Assembly: GCF_003258605.2 (NCBI RefSeq)
Contig: NZ_CP031264.1
Location: forward strand, 3,162,001 to 3,226,000
Reading direction: 5' to 3'
Length of the DNA: 64,000 nucleotides
DNA from: Peterkaempfera bronchialis
GTDB taxonomy: Bacteria > Actinomycetota > Actinomycetes > Streptomycetales > Streptomycetaceae
Shown one piece after another: positions 1-10,730 of the stretch. A program made the translations under genes and the position numbers. Within the stretch, counting starts at the first letter, position 1. Each line of letters starts with the position of its first letter. The notes under the pieces were generated by a model, which was given only the letters and a program-made list of their open reading frames with translations, was not told where the DNA came from and did no database searches.

Positions 1-1005
1 AACCCGACCTCCCGGGAGATCCTCCAGGACCTCACCCTGGGCGGCCACACCTTCGACCTGATCGCCGCCGGCGGCCGCATCCACCAGGCGGGCTGCCTCG
101 GCTGCATCGGCATGGGCCAGGCCCCGGCAGCCGGGCGCAACTCGCTGCGTACCTTCCCCCGCAACTTCCCCGGCCGCTCCGGCACCGACGACGACGCGGT
201 GTGGCTCTGCTCACCGGAGACGGCGGCGGTCTCCGCGCTCACCGGGCGGATCACCGACCCCCGCGACTGGGCGGCCGAGCACGGGGTGGGCTACCCGGAG
301 CTGGACCTGCCCGAGCGGGCCACCGTCAACACCGCCATGCTGGAGCCGCCGCTGCCCGCCGAGCAGGCCGCCACCGTGCAGTTGGAGCGCGGTCCCAACA
401 TCTCGGCGCTGCCCGACTTCCCGCCGCCGCCGGACACCGTCGAGGGGCCGGTGCTGCTCAAGGCCGGGGACGACGTCTCCACCGACGAGATCTCCCCCGC
501 CGGGGCGAAGGCCCTGCCGTACCGGTCGAACATCCCCAAGCTGGCCGCGTTCACCCTCACCCGCATCGACCCGGACTACCCGGAGCGGGCCGCCGAGGTC
601 AGGGCGGCCGGCGGCCATCTGATCGTCGCCGGGGAGAACTACGGCCAGGGGTCCTCCCGCGAGCATGCCGCGATCACCCCCCGCCATCTCGGGCTGAACG
701 CCGTCATCGCCAAGTCCTACGCCCGCATCCACTGGCAGAACCTCGCCAACTTCGGCATCCTCGCCCTCGAATTCGACGACCCCGCCGACTACGACCGGAT
801 CAGCGTCGGCGACCGGCTGCGGATCGACGGCGTCCACCGGGCGCTGGCCGCCGACGCGCCGCCGACGCTGCTGGTGCGGAACACCACCACCGGCGACGAC
901 TACCGCGTGCACCACCGGCTCTCCCCGCGCCAGCGCGCCGATGTGCTGGCCGGCGGCGCCGTCCCCGCCCTGGCGGCACAGGCTCAGCGGCGGGGGAAGG
1001 AGTAG
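1..1005 (+). CDS. Aconitate hydratase, 3' part only
   Basis: The gene enters from the left edge in frame 1 and ends with TAG. It would convert citrate to isocitrate through cis-aconitate in the cytoplasm, using a [4Fe-4S] cluster. The visible part has the cluster-ligand signature with Cys in 'GCLGCIGMGQAP' near the start. It continues into the C-terminal swivel domain with 'STDEISPAGAK', 'RSNIP' and 'GSSREHAA'. The short linker between catalytic and swivel domains and the DEISPAG/RSNIP wording suit the compact mitochondrial-like/archaeal-like aconitase type (about 650 residues) rather than the long AcnA of about 900. A homoaconitase or isopropylmalate isomerase relative cannot be fully excluded without the N-terminus. 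Its last 22 bases overlap the convergent deacetylase gene. Confidence 0.88.
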   Translation, partial: NPTSREILQDLTLGGHTFDLIAAGGRIHQAGCLGCIGMGQAPAAGRNSLRTFPRNFPGRSGTDDDAVWLCSPETAAVSALTGRITDPRDWAAEHGVGYPELDLPERATVNTAMLEPPLPAEQAATVQLERGPNISALPDFPPPPDTVEGPVLLKAGDDVSTDEISPAGAKALPYRSNIPKLAAFTLTRIDPDYPERAAEVRAAGGHLIVAGENYGQGSSREHAAITPRHLGLNAVIAKSYARIHWQNLANFGILALEFDDPADYDRISVGDRLRIDGVHRALAADAPPTLLVRNTTTGDDYRVHHRLSPRQRADVLAGGAVPALAAQAQRRGKE

Positions 1006-1787
1006 GTGTAGCCCTCGCTGTCCAGGCGGTCCAGCAGGCGGCGCAGGGCCGCCACGGTCTGCGCACGGTCGCCGCCGCCGTCGTGCATCAGCACGATCCG
1101 GCCGGGCTTCAGCTGGGAGAGCACCGTGCCGAGGATCGCGTCCGAGCCGGGGCGCCGCCAGTCCTCGGAGTCGACCTGCCAGCCCAGCGGGCGCAGTCCG
1201 TGGTCGGCGGCCACCGCGCGGATCGCCGGGGTGAAGTCCCCTCCCGGGGCGCGGTAGTACCAGAGCTTCGCCCCCGGCCCGGCGGCTGCGGCGATGTCCC
1301 GCTGGGCGTCCAGGACCTCGTGCCGGTTGTAGGCGTCCGACCGGCTGCTCTGCCGCTCGTTGTGGTGCACCGAGTGGTCGCAGAGCCGGTGGCCCTCGGC
1401 GACCACCTGCCGGACCAGGTCCGGGTGGGCCGCCGCATTGGGCCCGATCATGCAGAAGACCGCCTTGGCGTGGTGCTGCTTCAGCAGGGCCAGCACCTGG
1501 GGCGTCCAGTTGGGGTCCGGGCCGTCGTCGAAGGTGAGGCCGACGCTGCGGCCGCCGTCCTCCAGGGTGTGCTGGATCTCCCTGCCGACCGTCGTCGCCG
1601 GCGTCGGCTTCGACGTAGGCGACAGCGGTGGCGGCGGCACCCGGTCGTGCTGCTGGGTGGCCCGGCCCGCCGGGATCCTCCCTCCGGCGGCCTCCGCGGA
1701 CCCGTCCCCCGATGTTCCGCATGCGGCCAGCGACAGCGCCAGCCCTGCGGCGGCCAGTACGGCCGCCACCCCCCTGCCTATCCGCAC
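984..1787 (-). CDS. Polysaccharide deacetylase lipoprotein (NodB-like, CE4)
   Basis: Predicted secreted, lipid-anchored deacetylase acting on N-acetylated cell-wall or extracellular sugar polymers. From the GTG at 1787 the protein has 267 residues. It starts with a charged N-region and hydrophobic core ending in a lipobox 'LAAC' near residue 21. A Pro/Thr-rich linker follows, then the NodB domain. All CE4 motifs are present: 'TFDDGPD' (catalytic Asp and metal Asp), 'HSVHH' (metal His pair), 'RAPGG', 'DSEDW' and 'LMHDG'. Longer in-frame starts would run into the neighbouring zinc-ribbon gene and bury the signal peptide, so the GTG with an upstream GGAGAG was chosen. It overlaps the aconitase gene tail to tail. 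The exact substrate (peptidoglycan, chitin oligomer or other) cannot be told. Confidence 0.88.
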   Translation of the reverse strand: MRIGRGVAAVLAAAGLALSLAACGTSGDGSAEAAGGRIPAGRATQQHDRVPPPPLSPTSKPTPATTVGREIQHTLEDGGRSVGLTFDDGPDPNWTPQVLALLKQHHAKAVFCMIGPNAAAHPDLVRQVVAEGHRLCDHSVHHNERQSSRSDAYNRHEVLDAQRDIAAAAGPGAKLWYYRAPGGDFTPAIRAVAADHGLRPLGWQVDSEDWRRPGSDAILGTVLSQLKPGRIVLMHDGGGDRAQTVAALRRLLDRLDSEGYTYSFPRR

Positions 1788-1918
1788 CTGCGCCGCCCCG
1801 CTCTCTCCACCTCTGACGCCGTCCCCTGGCGCTTTCCAGCCTGACAACCGCAGTTCACAGCCGGATGTGCGCGATGTCCGGTTACTGCAACGGTCCCGGC
1901 GCGGGCGCGGATCCGGCC

Positions 1919-2578
1919 TCAGCGCCGGGTGCCGCAGCCGGGGCAGAAGGCCGCTCCGTCGGGCAGCGCGGCGGAGCAGGACGGGCACTGCGGCTGCTGG
2001 GCGAGGTGGTGGCCGCAGCCGGGGCAGAACGGCGTGCCATGGGTCTCGGTGCGGCACTGCGGGCAGACCAACTGCCGGGCGCGGTCGACGTCATAGCTCT
2101 GCCCGTCCCGCTGCCCGGCGGCGTACGCCCGCTCCGCGGCCATGTCGTTGAGCCCGCGCTGCTGGGCAGCCGTCGCCTCGGCCGCCGTGTCGGGCGCGCA
2201 GTTGAGGCAGAGGCCCTGGGCGCCGTTCCAGCAGCGCCCGCAGACGTAGTGGGTGCAGCGCGCGCAGCGGTTGAAGTGGCCCTCGGCGTTGCCGATCGCC
2301 CGCTGGAAGGCCGAGTCCCTGGCCGATCCCCATCCCGCTCCGGCGAGCCCGTCGGCGGCGGCGCCGATGGTGCTGCCGGTACGGCCGAGCAGCCCCCAGG
2401 CCGCGTTCACCGCCTTGCCCACCCAGTCGGCCGCCCGGCCGCCGGTGTAGGGCTCGAAGGGGGAGCGCCAGGTGTCGTAGCAGCGCGCACAGGAGAACTC
2501 GAACTGGAAGCCGGCGCCCGTGCCGTGCTGCTGGCACAGGTCGCGGTAGTTGTTGCTGAAGTAGATCTCCGTACTCAC
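1919..2578 (-). CDS. Multi-zinc-ribbon protein, function unknown
   Basis: 219 residues with at least four Cys-rich units. An N-terminal CxxC lies in 'SCARCYDTW', and a cluster CxxC...CxxC...CxxC sits near residues 100-125. Two consecutive double-zinc-ribbon (DZR) units of the form CPxC-x9-10-CPGCG make up the C-terminus. A Gly/Ala-rich helical stretch around residues 55-85 separates the ends. There is no signal peptide and no transmembrane segment. DZR proteins are often adaptor or scaffold parts, but nothing in the neighbourhood fixes a partner. The gene lies upstream of the deacetylase lipoprotein with a 131-bp gap and is probably transcribed on its own or with it. Confidence 0.8.
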   Translation of the reverse strand: MSTEIYFSNNYRDLCQQHGTGAGFQFEFSCARCYDTWRSPFEPYTGGRAADWVGKAVNAAWGLLGRTGSTIGAAADGLAGAGWGSARDSAFQRAIGNAEGHFNRCARCTHYVCGRCWNGAQGLCLNCAPDTAAEATAAQQRGLNDMAAERAYAAGQRDGQSYDVDRARQLVCPQCRTETHGTPFCPGCGHHLAQQPQCPSCSAALPDGAAFCPGCGTRR

Positions 2579-2706
2579 TTCAAGGCCCCCACAGGTCGGG
2601 ATCGGCAGCGTCGCCCCTCATGGGGACGTGTCGGCAGAGCCGGCCGGTTCTACGCGGAGCACAGTGTGCCGTATGGCGTCCCCGGCCCGTCAGGGGGCTG
2701 CGGTCG

Positions 2707-3393
2707 TCATTCCGCCCCGGGGGCGTCATCGAGCCCGGTGACCCGGATGGTGATGTTGAGCCGGCCCCGGCTGAGCCCGGTGGCCGGGTCGGCGGTGCCG
2801 GGGAGGACCCGGGGCACGCCGTGGTAGGCGAAGCGGGAGGGGCCGCCGAAGACGAACAGGTCGCCGGAGGCCAGCTCGACATCGGTCCAGGGCCGGTTGC
2901 GGTGCTCGGTGTTGCCGAACCGGAAGACGCAGCTGTCGCCGATGGAGAGCGAGACCACCGGCGCGTCGGACCGCTCGTCCCGGTCCTGGTGCATACCGAG
3001 GGTGGCCTGCTCGTCATAGAAGTTGATCAGTGCGGTGTCCGGGGTGTAGCCGTCGCCGGCCGCCGGGTCCCGGTAGGCGTCGACCAGGGCGCGGCGGCCC
3101 AGGTCCGCCATCCAGCCGGGGAACTCCGCGACCCGGCCGCCGCCCGCGTCGACCGCCGTACGGGTGTAGCGGTAGGGGCTCCAGTGCCAGCCGAGGCAGA
3201 CCGTCCGTACCGACATCACGCCGCCCCGGGGCAGCCGGGTGTGCCGGATCGGCACCGGGCCGACGGCCCAGCGGCGGCATGCCTCGACCAGGCTGCGCTG
3301 CTGCTCCGGCGTGAGCCACCCCGGGAGGTGCACCGCGCCCGGCGCGATCTCCCTCGGGGTGCGGGCGGCGGGCCCGAACAGCGGCAGGGTCAC
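2707..3393 (-). CDS. AlkB-like 2-oxoglutarate/Fe(II) dioxygenase
   Basis: Predicted oxidative demethylase of alkylated DNA or RNA bases, releasing formaldehyde, with 2-oxoglutarate and O2 as cosubstrates. The 228-residue protein shows the AlkB-fold core. 'NFY' at about 124-126 contacts 2-oxoglutarate. The iron triad is H135 and D137 in 'MHQDRDE' plus H191 in 'AYHGVPR'. The closing 'RLNITIR' carries R211, the 2-oxoglutarate anchor, and R217. Length and motif spacing match single-domain bacterial AlkB proteins. No ada or DNA-repair neighbour is present, so adaptive-response control cannot be inferred. Start taken at an ATG with 58 bp to the next gene. Confidence 0.9.
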   Translation of the reverse strand: MTLPLFGPAARTPREIAPGAVHLPGWLTPEQQRSLVEACRRWAVGPVPIRHTRLPRGGVMSVRTVCLGWHWSPYRYTRTAVDAGGGRVAEFPGWMADLGRRALVDAYRDPAAGDGYTPDTALINFYDEQATLGMHQDRDERSDAPVVSLSIGDSCVFRFGNTEHRNRPWTDVELASGDLFVFGGPSRFAYHGVPRVLPGTADPATGLSRGRLNITIRVTGLDDAPGAE

Positions 3394-3451
3394 CGGTCGG
3401 CCTCCGTCCGCTCGGGCGACGATCGTGCCATGGACCGCCCTGGGCGGTCGA

Positions 3452-6259
3452 TCACCGCTCCCGGGACGGCTCCGGGGACGGAAGCGGCTGCTCCGCCCAG
3501 ATCGCCTTGCCGCTCGCGGTGTAGCGGGTGCCCCAGCGCTGGGCGAGCTGGGCGACCAGGAAGAGGCCGCGACCGCCCTCGTCGGTGGCGGCGGCCCGGC
3601 GCAGGCGCGGCGAGGTGCTGGTGCAGTCGGAGACCTCGCAGATCAGCACGCGGTCGCGGATGAGCCGCACCTGGGCGGGCGGCGTCGCATAGCGGATGGC
3701 GTTGGTGGCCAGTTCGCTGATGATCAGTTCGGTGGTGAAGGACAGCTCTTCCAGCCCCCAGTCGGCCAACTGCCGGATGACCGCCGTACGCAGCCGGGAG
3801 ACGGCGGAGGGGTCGTCGGACAGCTCCCAGTGCGCGACCTGCCGGGCGTCCAGGGCCCGGGTGCGGGCGACCAGCAGGGCGACATCGTCGCTGCGCCGGG
3901 CGGGGAGCAGCGCTTCCAGCAGCGCCCGGCAGGTCTCCTCGGGCGAACCGCCGCAGCGGAGCAGGGTGTTGCGCATCCGTTCGAGTCCGATGTCGATGCT
4001 GCGGTGGCGGCCCTGGACGAGGCCGTCGGTGTAGAAGACCAGCAGGCTGCCCTCGGGCACATCGAGGTCCAGGGTCTCGAAGGGCAGGCCGCCCAGGCCC
4101 AGGGGTGGTCCGGCGGGCACGTCGGGGAAGTCGACCGTGCCGTCCGGGAGGACCAGGGCCGGTGCCAGATGGCCGGCGCGGGCCAGGGCGCAGCGCCGGG
4201 TGGTGGGGTCGTACACCCCGTACAGGCAGGTGGCGCCGATGATCCCGGCCTCGCCCCCCGGGGTGTCCTCTTCGAGGTCGAGGCGGCCGACCAGGTCGTC
4301 CAGGTGGGTGAGCAGCTCGTCGACGGGCAGGTCCAGCTCGGAGAAGTTGCGGACGGCGGTGCGCAGGCGGCCCATGGTGGCGGAGGCGTGGAGGCCGTGG
4401 CCGGTCACATCGCCGACGGCCAGGGCCACCCGGGCGCCGGAGAGCGGGATGACGTCGAACCAGTCGCCGCCCACGGCGGCCTGTGCGGGCAGGTAGCGGT
4501 AGGCGACCTCCACGGCGTTCTGCTCGGGCAGGGCGCGGGGGAGCAGGCTGCGCTGGAGGGCCAGCGCCGTGGTGTGCTCCAGGGTGTAGCGGCGGGCGTT
4601 GTCGATGCAGACCGCCGCGCGGCTGACGAGTTCCTCGGCGAGGGACAGGTCGTCCTCCTGGAAGGCGCCGGGGAAGCGGGAGCGGTAGAAGCTGGCCACG
4701 CCCAGGACGACGCCTCGGGCGCAGACCGGGACGGTGATCAGCGAGTGGATCCCGGCCTCGCGGATCATCTCGCCACGGGCGGGGTCCTGGTCCATCCAGC
4801 CCGGGGCGGTCTCCAGCCGGGGTTCGAGCACCGACTGCCCGCTCGCCAGGCAGCGCGCCTGGGGGGCGGTCGGGATGTACTCGACCAGGGCCCCCCGCTG
4901 GTAGAGGTGGGAGTCCTGGTCGATGGCGCCGAAGGCGACCCGGCGCAGCGTTCCGCTCGGGCCGATCGGCTCCTCTCCCTCCAGTACGGCGTCCGGCAGG
5001 TCGACCGCGGCGAAGTCCGCGAAGCGCGGGACCGAGACCTCGGCCAGCTCCTCGGCGGTGCGGGTCACATCGAGGGTGGTGCCGATGCGGACGCCGGCGT
5101 CGCAGAGCAGCCCCAGGCGCCGCCGTGCCAGCAGGGCGAGCCGGCCGACGCCGGGCTCGCCGACGGCGAGCAGCCATCCGTCCGTGGCGTTCGGCTGCTC
5201 GCCGCCGAGGCACGGCGCGGGGCCCGGGCGGGCGGCGGGGGGTGGGCCGGGGCGGGCGGCGGGCGGCAGCCAGAGGGCGGCCGGGTCGGCTGCGGTGTCC
5301 CCTTCTTGCTGCACGGACGTCCCGTTCTGCTGTACGGGCGTCGAACCGGGGGTGGTGTCGAGGCTCTGCAGCCTGCCGTCGGGCAGCAGGGCCTCGACGG
5401 CGATGCCGGTCACCCCGGTGGGGCTCACGACCGGTCGGCTCAGCAGGGGGACGAGCTGGCCGCAGGAGAGGGTCACCTCGACGATGGCGGACCGCCCGGA
5501 GGAGATCAGCTCCGCCGCCTTCTCCTGGAGGAAGAGCCAGTCGTGCTGGTCCAGCAGCTCGTCGGCCGCCACGCCGGTGCCGGTCCGGCCGCCTGCCCGC
5601 TTGGCCTGGAGGAAGGTCCGCAGCAGGACGCGTTCCCGTTCCCCGATCTGGTCGAGCAGGAGTTTCTCGATGTCGGCGACCGCCTCCCGGACCAGGGTCA
5701 GCATCATCGGGTCGGCGTCCTCGCGCAGCGAGGTGAGGTCCACCAGCCCCTGGACGCTCCCGCTCAGCGGGTCGCGGATGGGCGCCGCCGCGCAGGCGAA
5801 GAACCGGATGGTGTCGGCGAAGTGCTCACGGCCCCGGATGAAGGCGGGGCGGCGGTCCTCCAGTGCGGTGCCGATGCCGTTGGTACCGGCGATCTGCTCG
5901 GTCCAGCCGAACCCGGGGAGGAGCTGGACGGCGTCCAGCCGCCGGGTCAGCGACGCTTCACCCGCGCGGCGCTGGAGCACCTGCGCATGCTCGTCGCAGA
6001 GGACCGCGACCGCGTGCATGCCCGAGAGCGTGGACGCCAGCCGGTCGAGCACCGGACCGGCGACGCGGACCAGGCTGCTCTCCAGGTCCAGGTCCTGCCG
6101 GTAGGGCAGGTCGATCTGGTCGACCGCGGTCCCCTGGAGTCGGCAGCGCTGCCAGGAGGTGAGGATCGACCTGCGCACCTGCTCGCCCACGGGCCGACCC
6201 GAGAGGAAGCGCTCATGGGCGTCGTCAAGAAGGTGGACGTCGTCCCAGATCACCGCCAT
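3452..6259 (-). CDS. GAF-GAF-PP2C phosphatase with C-terminal HATPase (anti-sigma-type regulator)
   Basis: Large cytoplasmic signalling protein of about 935 residues. The first about 220 residues resemble the sensor half of AcoR-type activators, including a GAF domain with 'AGTNGIGTAL' and 'FIRGREHF'. A central linker with an ANTAR/STAS-like segment and Ala/Gly/Pro-rich spacer follows. A second GAF leads into a SpoIIE/PP2C phosphatase ('GGDWFDV', 'AVGDVTGHG', 'FYTDGLVQGR'). The C-terminus is an RsbW-type histidine-kinase-like ATPase with N-box 'ELATNAIRYA' and 'GGRGLFLV'. Family knowledge suggests dephosphorylation of an anti-anti-sigma factor and/or binding of a sigma factor. The ATG at 6259 has AGGAG nine bases upstream, while the upstream ATG at 6277 lacks a good site. 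No sigma or anti-anti-sigma gene is adjacent. Confidence 0.88.
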   Translation of the reverse strand: MAVIWDDVHLLDDAHERFLSGRPVGEQVRRSILTSWQRCRLQGTAVDQIDLPYRQDLDLESSLVRVAGPVLDRLASTLSGMHAVAVLCDEHAQVLQRRAGEASLTRRLDAVQLLPGFGWTEQIAGTNGIGTALEDRRPAFIRGREHFADTIRFFACAAAPIRDPLSGSVQGLVDLTSLREDADPMMLTLVREAVADIEKLLLDQIGERERVLLRTFLQAKRAGGRTGTGVAADELLDQHDWLFLQEKAAELISSGRSAIVEVTLSCGQLVPLLSRPVVSPTGVTGIAVEALLPDGRLQSLDTTPGSTPVQQNGTSVQQEGDTAADPAALWLPPAARPGPPPAARPGPAPCLGGEQPNATDGWLLAVGEPGVGRLALLARRRLGLLCDAGVRIGTTLDVTRTAEELAEVSVPRFADFAAVDLPDAVLEGEEPIGPSGTLRRVAFGAIDQDSHLYQRGALVEYIPTAPQARCLASGQSVLEPRLETAPGWMDQDPARGEMIREAGIHSLITVPVCARGVVLGVASFYRSRFPGAFQEDDLSLAEELVSRAAVCIDNARRYTLEHTTALALQRSLLPRALPEQNAVEVAYRYLPAQAAVGGDWFDVIPLSGARVALAVGDVTGHGLHASATMGRLRTAVRNFSELDLPVDELLTHLDDLVGRLDLEEDTPGGEAGIIGATCLYGVYDPTTRRCALARAGHLAPALVLPDGTVDFPDVPAGPPLGLGGLPFETLDLDVPEGSLLVFYTDGLVQGRHRSIDIGLERMRNTLLRCGGSPEETCRALLEALLPARRSDDVALLVARTRALDARQVAHWELSDDPSAVSRLRTAVIRQLADWGLEELSFTTELIISELATNAIRYATPPAQVRLIRDRVLICEVSDCTSTSPRLRRAAATDEGGRGLFLVAQLAQRWGTRYTASGKAIWAEQPLPSPEPSRER

Positions 6260-6682
6260 CCGGTCCCATCTCCTCATCCGGAGGCGTCTCGGCGGCCGCG
6301 CACCGCCTCAGGAGATCAATCCCCGGATTTCACCTCATCAGGGCATATTCCTACTGTCGACTCTACTGCGCTGTCGCGCCACTGTTCGGGCAAGGGGGCA
6401 GCCGGAGGCGGCATCGGCTGCTAGGATCGGCAGGAGCACTCGTGTACGCCGCCTTCTTGCGGCGCCGGTGCCTGTTTGCTCCACCGGCTCCCCACCGCCC
6501 GTCCTTCCATGACCGGCAGCGGGTGCAGCCTCTCTCTCCCGCCGAGACCGGTCGCTCCCTGCGGCCCGTCCCGTGCCTTGCCGTGCGATGCCGTGCGCGC
6601 CCCGGCCGCCACCGCCGCCCGGCCGTTCACCCGCCCGCCGGGCGACCGCCCGCCGGGCCATCCGTTCGCGAAAGGACTTCGC

Positions 6683-7915
<1,233 letters not shown>

Positions 7916-8136
7916 CGCGGGCTCCCCCGGGGACCGCTGCGGGCCGCTGCCACGCCCACCCCGAACTGCCCGTTAGAACAACATGATTATACTCAGAGCC
8001 ACTTGACGGCACCTCAGGCCGAATATCGCGGCCGTCGCCTCCCTGTCCGCACCTTGCGCCGCCGCGCAGCAGGAGACCCTCACACCGTGCGACCGTCCTG
8101 CCGCCGCACCAGTCCCGCCCACGAGGACCCCGTCTG

Positions 8137-9750
8137 ATGCCACCCTCCACAGCCCTCCGCCCGCAGCTACGGCGGACGCTGCCCGCCCTGCCCCTCACGG
8201 CTGCCGTCACCGGCGGCGCCTGCCTCTGGGCGGCCCTCGCGGCCCCCGAGGCGGCCCGGACCTCCGTGATCGCCATCGGAGCGACTGCGGCGGTGCTGCT
8301 CACCGCCGCCGTGACGACCGCGGTGGTGGCGCTGCGCTCGGCCCGCCACTGGCGTGACCGCAGTGCGGCGCTGGAGCGGGAGACCACCCGGCTCGGCGCC
8401 GACCTGACCCAGCTGCACAGCGAGTCCGACCGGCTCCGCGACCGGCTCGCCCGGCTGGACTCCGAGACGGCCCGGCTGCGCAGCCACACCGCCGCGCTGG
8501 ACACCCAGGCCGCCCTGCTGGCCGACGAGTTGCTGCCCGACCTGGTGAAGCGGCTGCGGGACGGCGCATCGGTCGACACCGCGCTGACCGAGATGCCCGC
8601 GCCCACCGACAGCGTGCACCAGCGCGTACTGGAGACGGTGGCGCGGGAGCTCTCCGCCGGGGAGCGGATGCGCGCGGCCGCCATGTCGGCCTGCGCCAAC
8701 GCCGCGAGCCGGGTGCAGGCGCTCTCCACCAGCATGCTGGCCGACCTGCGGGTGATGGAGGAGCGGCACAGCGAGGAGGTCCTGGGCGACCTGCTGAAGC
8801 TCGACCACGCCACGGCGCAGGCGGGCAGGCTGGCCGACTCCATCGCGGTACTGACCGGGGCGCGCTCCGGACGGCGCTGGACCAAGCCGATCGTGATGGA
8901 GAGCGTGCTGCGCGGGGCCATGGGCCGGATCAGCGCCTACCAGCGGGTGCGCTACCACTCGACCTGCACCGCTGCGGTGGCCGGCCACGCCGCCGAGGGC
9001 GTCATGCACGCGCTGGCCGAGCTGATGGACAACGCCACCAGCTTCTCGCCGCCCACCGAAGAAGTGCATGTGTATGTGGAGGAGGTCGCCGCCGGGGTCG
9101 TCGTCACCATCGAGGACGGCGGCCTGGTGATGAACCCGGAGAAGCTGAGCCGGGCGCAGCGTGCGGTCTCCTCCGAGCCATTGGACTTCACCACCCTGTC
9201 CAGCACCCGACTGGGCCTGGCGGTGGTGGGCTGCCTGGCCCGCAAGCACCGGATGACGGTCTCCTTCCGGCCGTCCTCGCGGGGCGGTACGGGAGCTGTG
9301 GTGCTGATCCCCAGGGAGCTGATCACCCAGCCCCGGCAGGGCCAGCCGGTGACGCTCCCAACGGTGACGCCGACTCCGGCGGCCACCGCGCGGGCGGGCA
9401 AGCCCGCAGCGCAGGCCGCGCCCCAGACCGCACGACCGGCCGCCCGGCCGACCACACGGCGGGCCGCGCCCGCCGCACCCTCCGCCGCACCCTCCGCCGC
9501 GCCGGCTGCCGAGCCGGAGGCCGAACCGACGCACACCACGGAGGTGCACGGCCTGCCGAAGCGGCCCCGTGGGCAGACCCTCGCCGCGTCGGAGGCCCGG
9601 ACCGAGGCGGTCCGCCGGCCCAAGCAGCAGCAGGCCCCCCGGACCGGCTCCGGCGCACGTTTCCGCGCCTTCCGCCAGGCCGTCAGGGGCGCCGGTACCG
9701 ACAGCGGTACCGACAGCGGTACCGAGAGCGGCGCGGACACCAGCCAGTGA
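8137..9750 (+). CDS. cvnA: Conservon histidine-kinase-like protein CvnA
   Basis: 537 residues. Two N-terminal membrane segments (about residues 14-32 and 46-68) are followed by a coiled-coil stretch rich in Arg/Leu/Asp/Glu. A dimerisation region with 'LLKLDHATAQ' comes next, then an HATPase domain with N-box 'LMDNATSFSPP' and G-box-like 'IEDGG'. The tail is a disordered Ala/Pro/Arg-rich region that ends in short Gly-Thr-Asp-Ser repeats. This is the sensor component of the Streptomyces 'conservon' cassette, thought to work as a membrane-bound, G-protein-coupled-receptor-like complex. The four genes that follow (cvnB, C, D and a P450) complete the cassette in the usual order. The start has no strong Shine-Dalgarno site. 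Confidence 0.92.
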   Translation: MPPSTALRPQLRRTLPALPLTAAVTGGACLWAALAAPEAARTSVIAIGATAAVLLTAAVTTAVVALRSARHWRDRSAALERETTRLGADLTQLHSESDRLRDRLARLDSETARLRSHTAALDTQAALLADELLPDLVKRLRDGASVDTALTEMPAPTDSVHQRVLETVARELSAGERMRAAAMSACANAASRVQALSTSMLADLRVMEERHSEEVLGDLLKLDHATAQAGRLADSIAVLTGARSGRRWTKPIVMESVLRGAMGRISAYQRVRYHSTCTAAVAGHAAEGVMHALAELMDNATSFSPPTEEVHVYVEEVAAGVVVTIEDGGLVMNPEKLSRAQRAVSSEPLDFTTLSSTRLGLAVVGCLARKHRMTVSFRPSSRGGTGAVVLIPRELITQPRQGQPVTLPTVTPTPAATARAGKPAAQAAPQTARPAARPTTRRAAPAAPSAAPSAAPAAEPEAEPTHTTEVHGLPKRPRGQTLAASEARTEAVRRPKQQQAPRTGSGARFRAFRQAVRGAGTDSGTDSGTESGADTSQ

Positions 9751-9957
9751 CAACTCGTTCCTGAACGGAACCCGGGTGTCCGTGCCGCAGACCTCGCAAC
9801 CGCCTGGCTGCCGTACGCGACGCCCATCAACGCCGACTGCTCCCGTCCGGTGCGGGAACCGGGGGACCTCCCCGGGCGGGGGCAGGGCACAAGAAGAGAT
9901 TGGAGGCAGGGGACGGCTCCGCCCGGTGTGATCGCCGGGCCCGACCCCGTAGCAGCG

Positions 9958-10377
9958 ATGCAGACCACAGACCGCAGCCTCGACTGGTTGCTGGAGAACC
10001 TCCTGGAGAAGACCCCCGGGGCCAGACACGCACTGGTGCTGTCGCGGGACGGCCTCAAGCTCTGCTGGTCGACCGAGATGTCGACCGACCAGGCCGACCA
10101 GCTGGCCGCCATCGCCTCCGGCATCCAGAGCCTCTCCCACGGCGCCTCCGTGGAGTTCGGCGACGGCACCGGAGGGGTCCGGCAGTCGATGACCGAGTTC
10201 CACGGCGGCCTGCTGTTCATCGTGGAGGCCGGCGAGGGCGCCCACCTCGCGGTGGTGGCCAAGGACGACGCCGACCCCGGGGTCATCGGCCACAACATGG
10301 ACGAGCTGGTCGAGCAGATCGGTGAGCACCTGAGCGCGCCGCCCCGGGTCTCCGATACGGACAGCGGGTCGGCATGA
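9958..10377 (+). CDS. cvnB: Roadblock/LC7-type conservon protein CvnB
   Basis: 139 residues from the ATG at 9958. It has the roadblock/LC7 fold pattern: helix 'LDWLLENLLEKTPG', strand 'HALVLSRDGL', and the central 'AAIASGIQSLSHGAS'. Members of this family bind small GTPases and act as platforms or GTPase-activating partners, here presumably of CvnD. It overlaps cvnC by 4 bases (ATGA), so translation is coupled. A GTG 30 bases upstream in the same frame (9928) is an alternative start. A GGAGG lies further upstream still, and neither start has ideal spacing. Confidence 0.93.
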   Translation: MQTTDRSLDWLLENLLEKTPGARHALVLSRDGLKLCWSTEMSTDQADQLAAIASGIQSLSHGASVEFGDGTGGVRQSMTEFHGGLLFIVEAGEGAHLAVVAKDDADPGVIGHNMDELVEQIGEHLSAPPRVSDTDSGSA

Positions 10378-10730
10378 TCCGACGACCGGTCGACAGCGAG
10401 GACCCGGACCGGCTGTACACCGTCACCGGTGGCCGCAGCCGGGTGGACGACACCGTCTTCGACCTGGTCACGCTGATTCTGAGCGAATCCGAGCCGACTC
10501 CCGGCATGCAGTCCGAGCATGCCAGGATCCTGCGGATGTGCCGGCAGCCGACGGCGGTCGTGGAGATCTCCGCCGAGCTGAGACTGCCGGTGAGCATCGT
10601 GAAGATCCTGCTCAGCGATCTGCACGACACCGGCCGGATCACCGCCCGCCACCCGAGGTCGGCCGCCTCCCGGGCGCTGCCCGATCCCGAACTTCTGAAG
10701 CAGGTACTCGTTGGACTCCAGAACATCTGA
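10374..10730 (+). CDS. cvnC: DUF742 conservon protein CvnC
   Basis: 118 residues. The DUF742 family has a winged-helix-like fold: N-terminal 'RPYTVTGGRT'-type segment ('RLYTVTGGRS' here), then 'EHARILRMCRQPTAVVEISAELRLPVSIVKILLSDL', typical of a helix-turn-helix. It is the third part of the conservon and is thought to sit in the membrane-proximal complex with CvnB and CvnD. The start overlaps cvnB (ATGA), and the end overlaps the start of cvnD by 20 bases, the standard arrangement for these cassettes. Confidence 0.93.
   Translation: MIRRPVDSEDPDRLYTVTGGRSRVDDTVFDLVTLILSESEPTPGMQSEHARILRMCRQPTAVVEISAELRLPVSIVKILLSDLHDTGRITARHPRSAASRALPDPELLKQVLVGLQNI

Noticed and set aside
3690-4090. Ser/Arg-rich plus-strand frames in the PP2C gene region
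   Set aside because: Ser/Arg/Pro-rich composition is the usual product of reading a Streptomyces gene in the wrong frame.
3239-6424. A 1,061-codon frame on the plus strand
   Set aside because: Antisense to the GAF/PP2C regulator, which has complete catalytic motifs.
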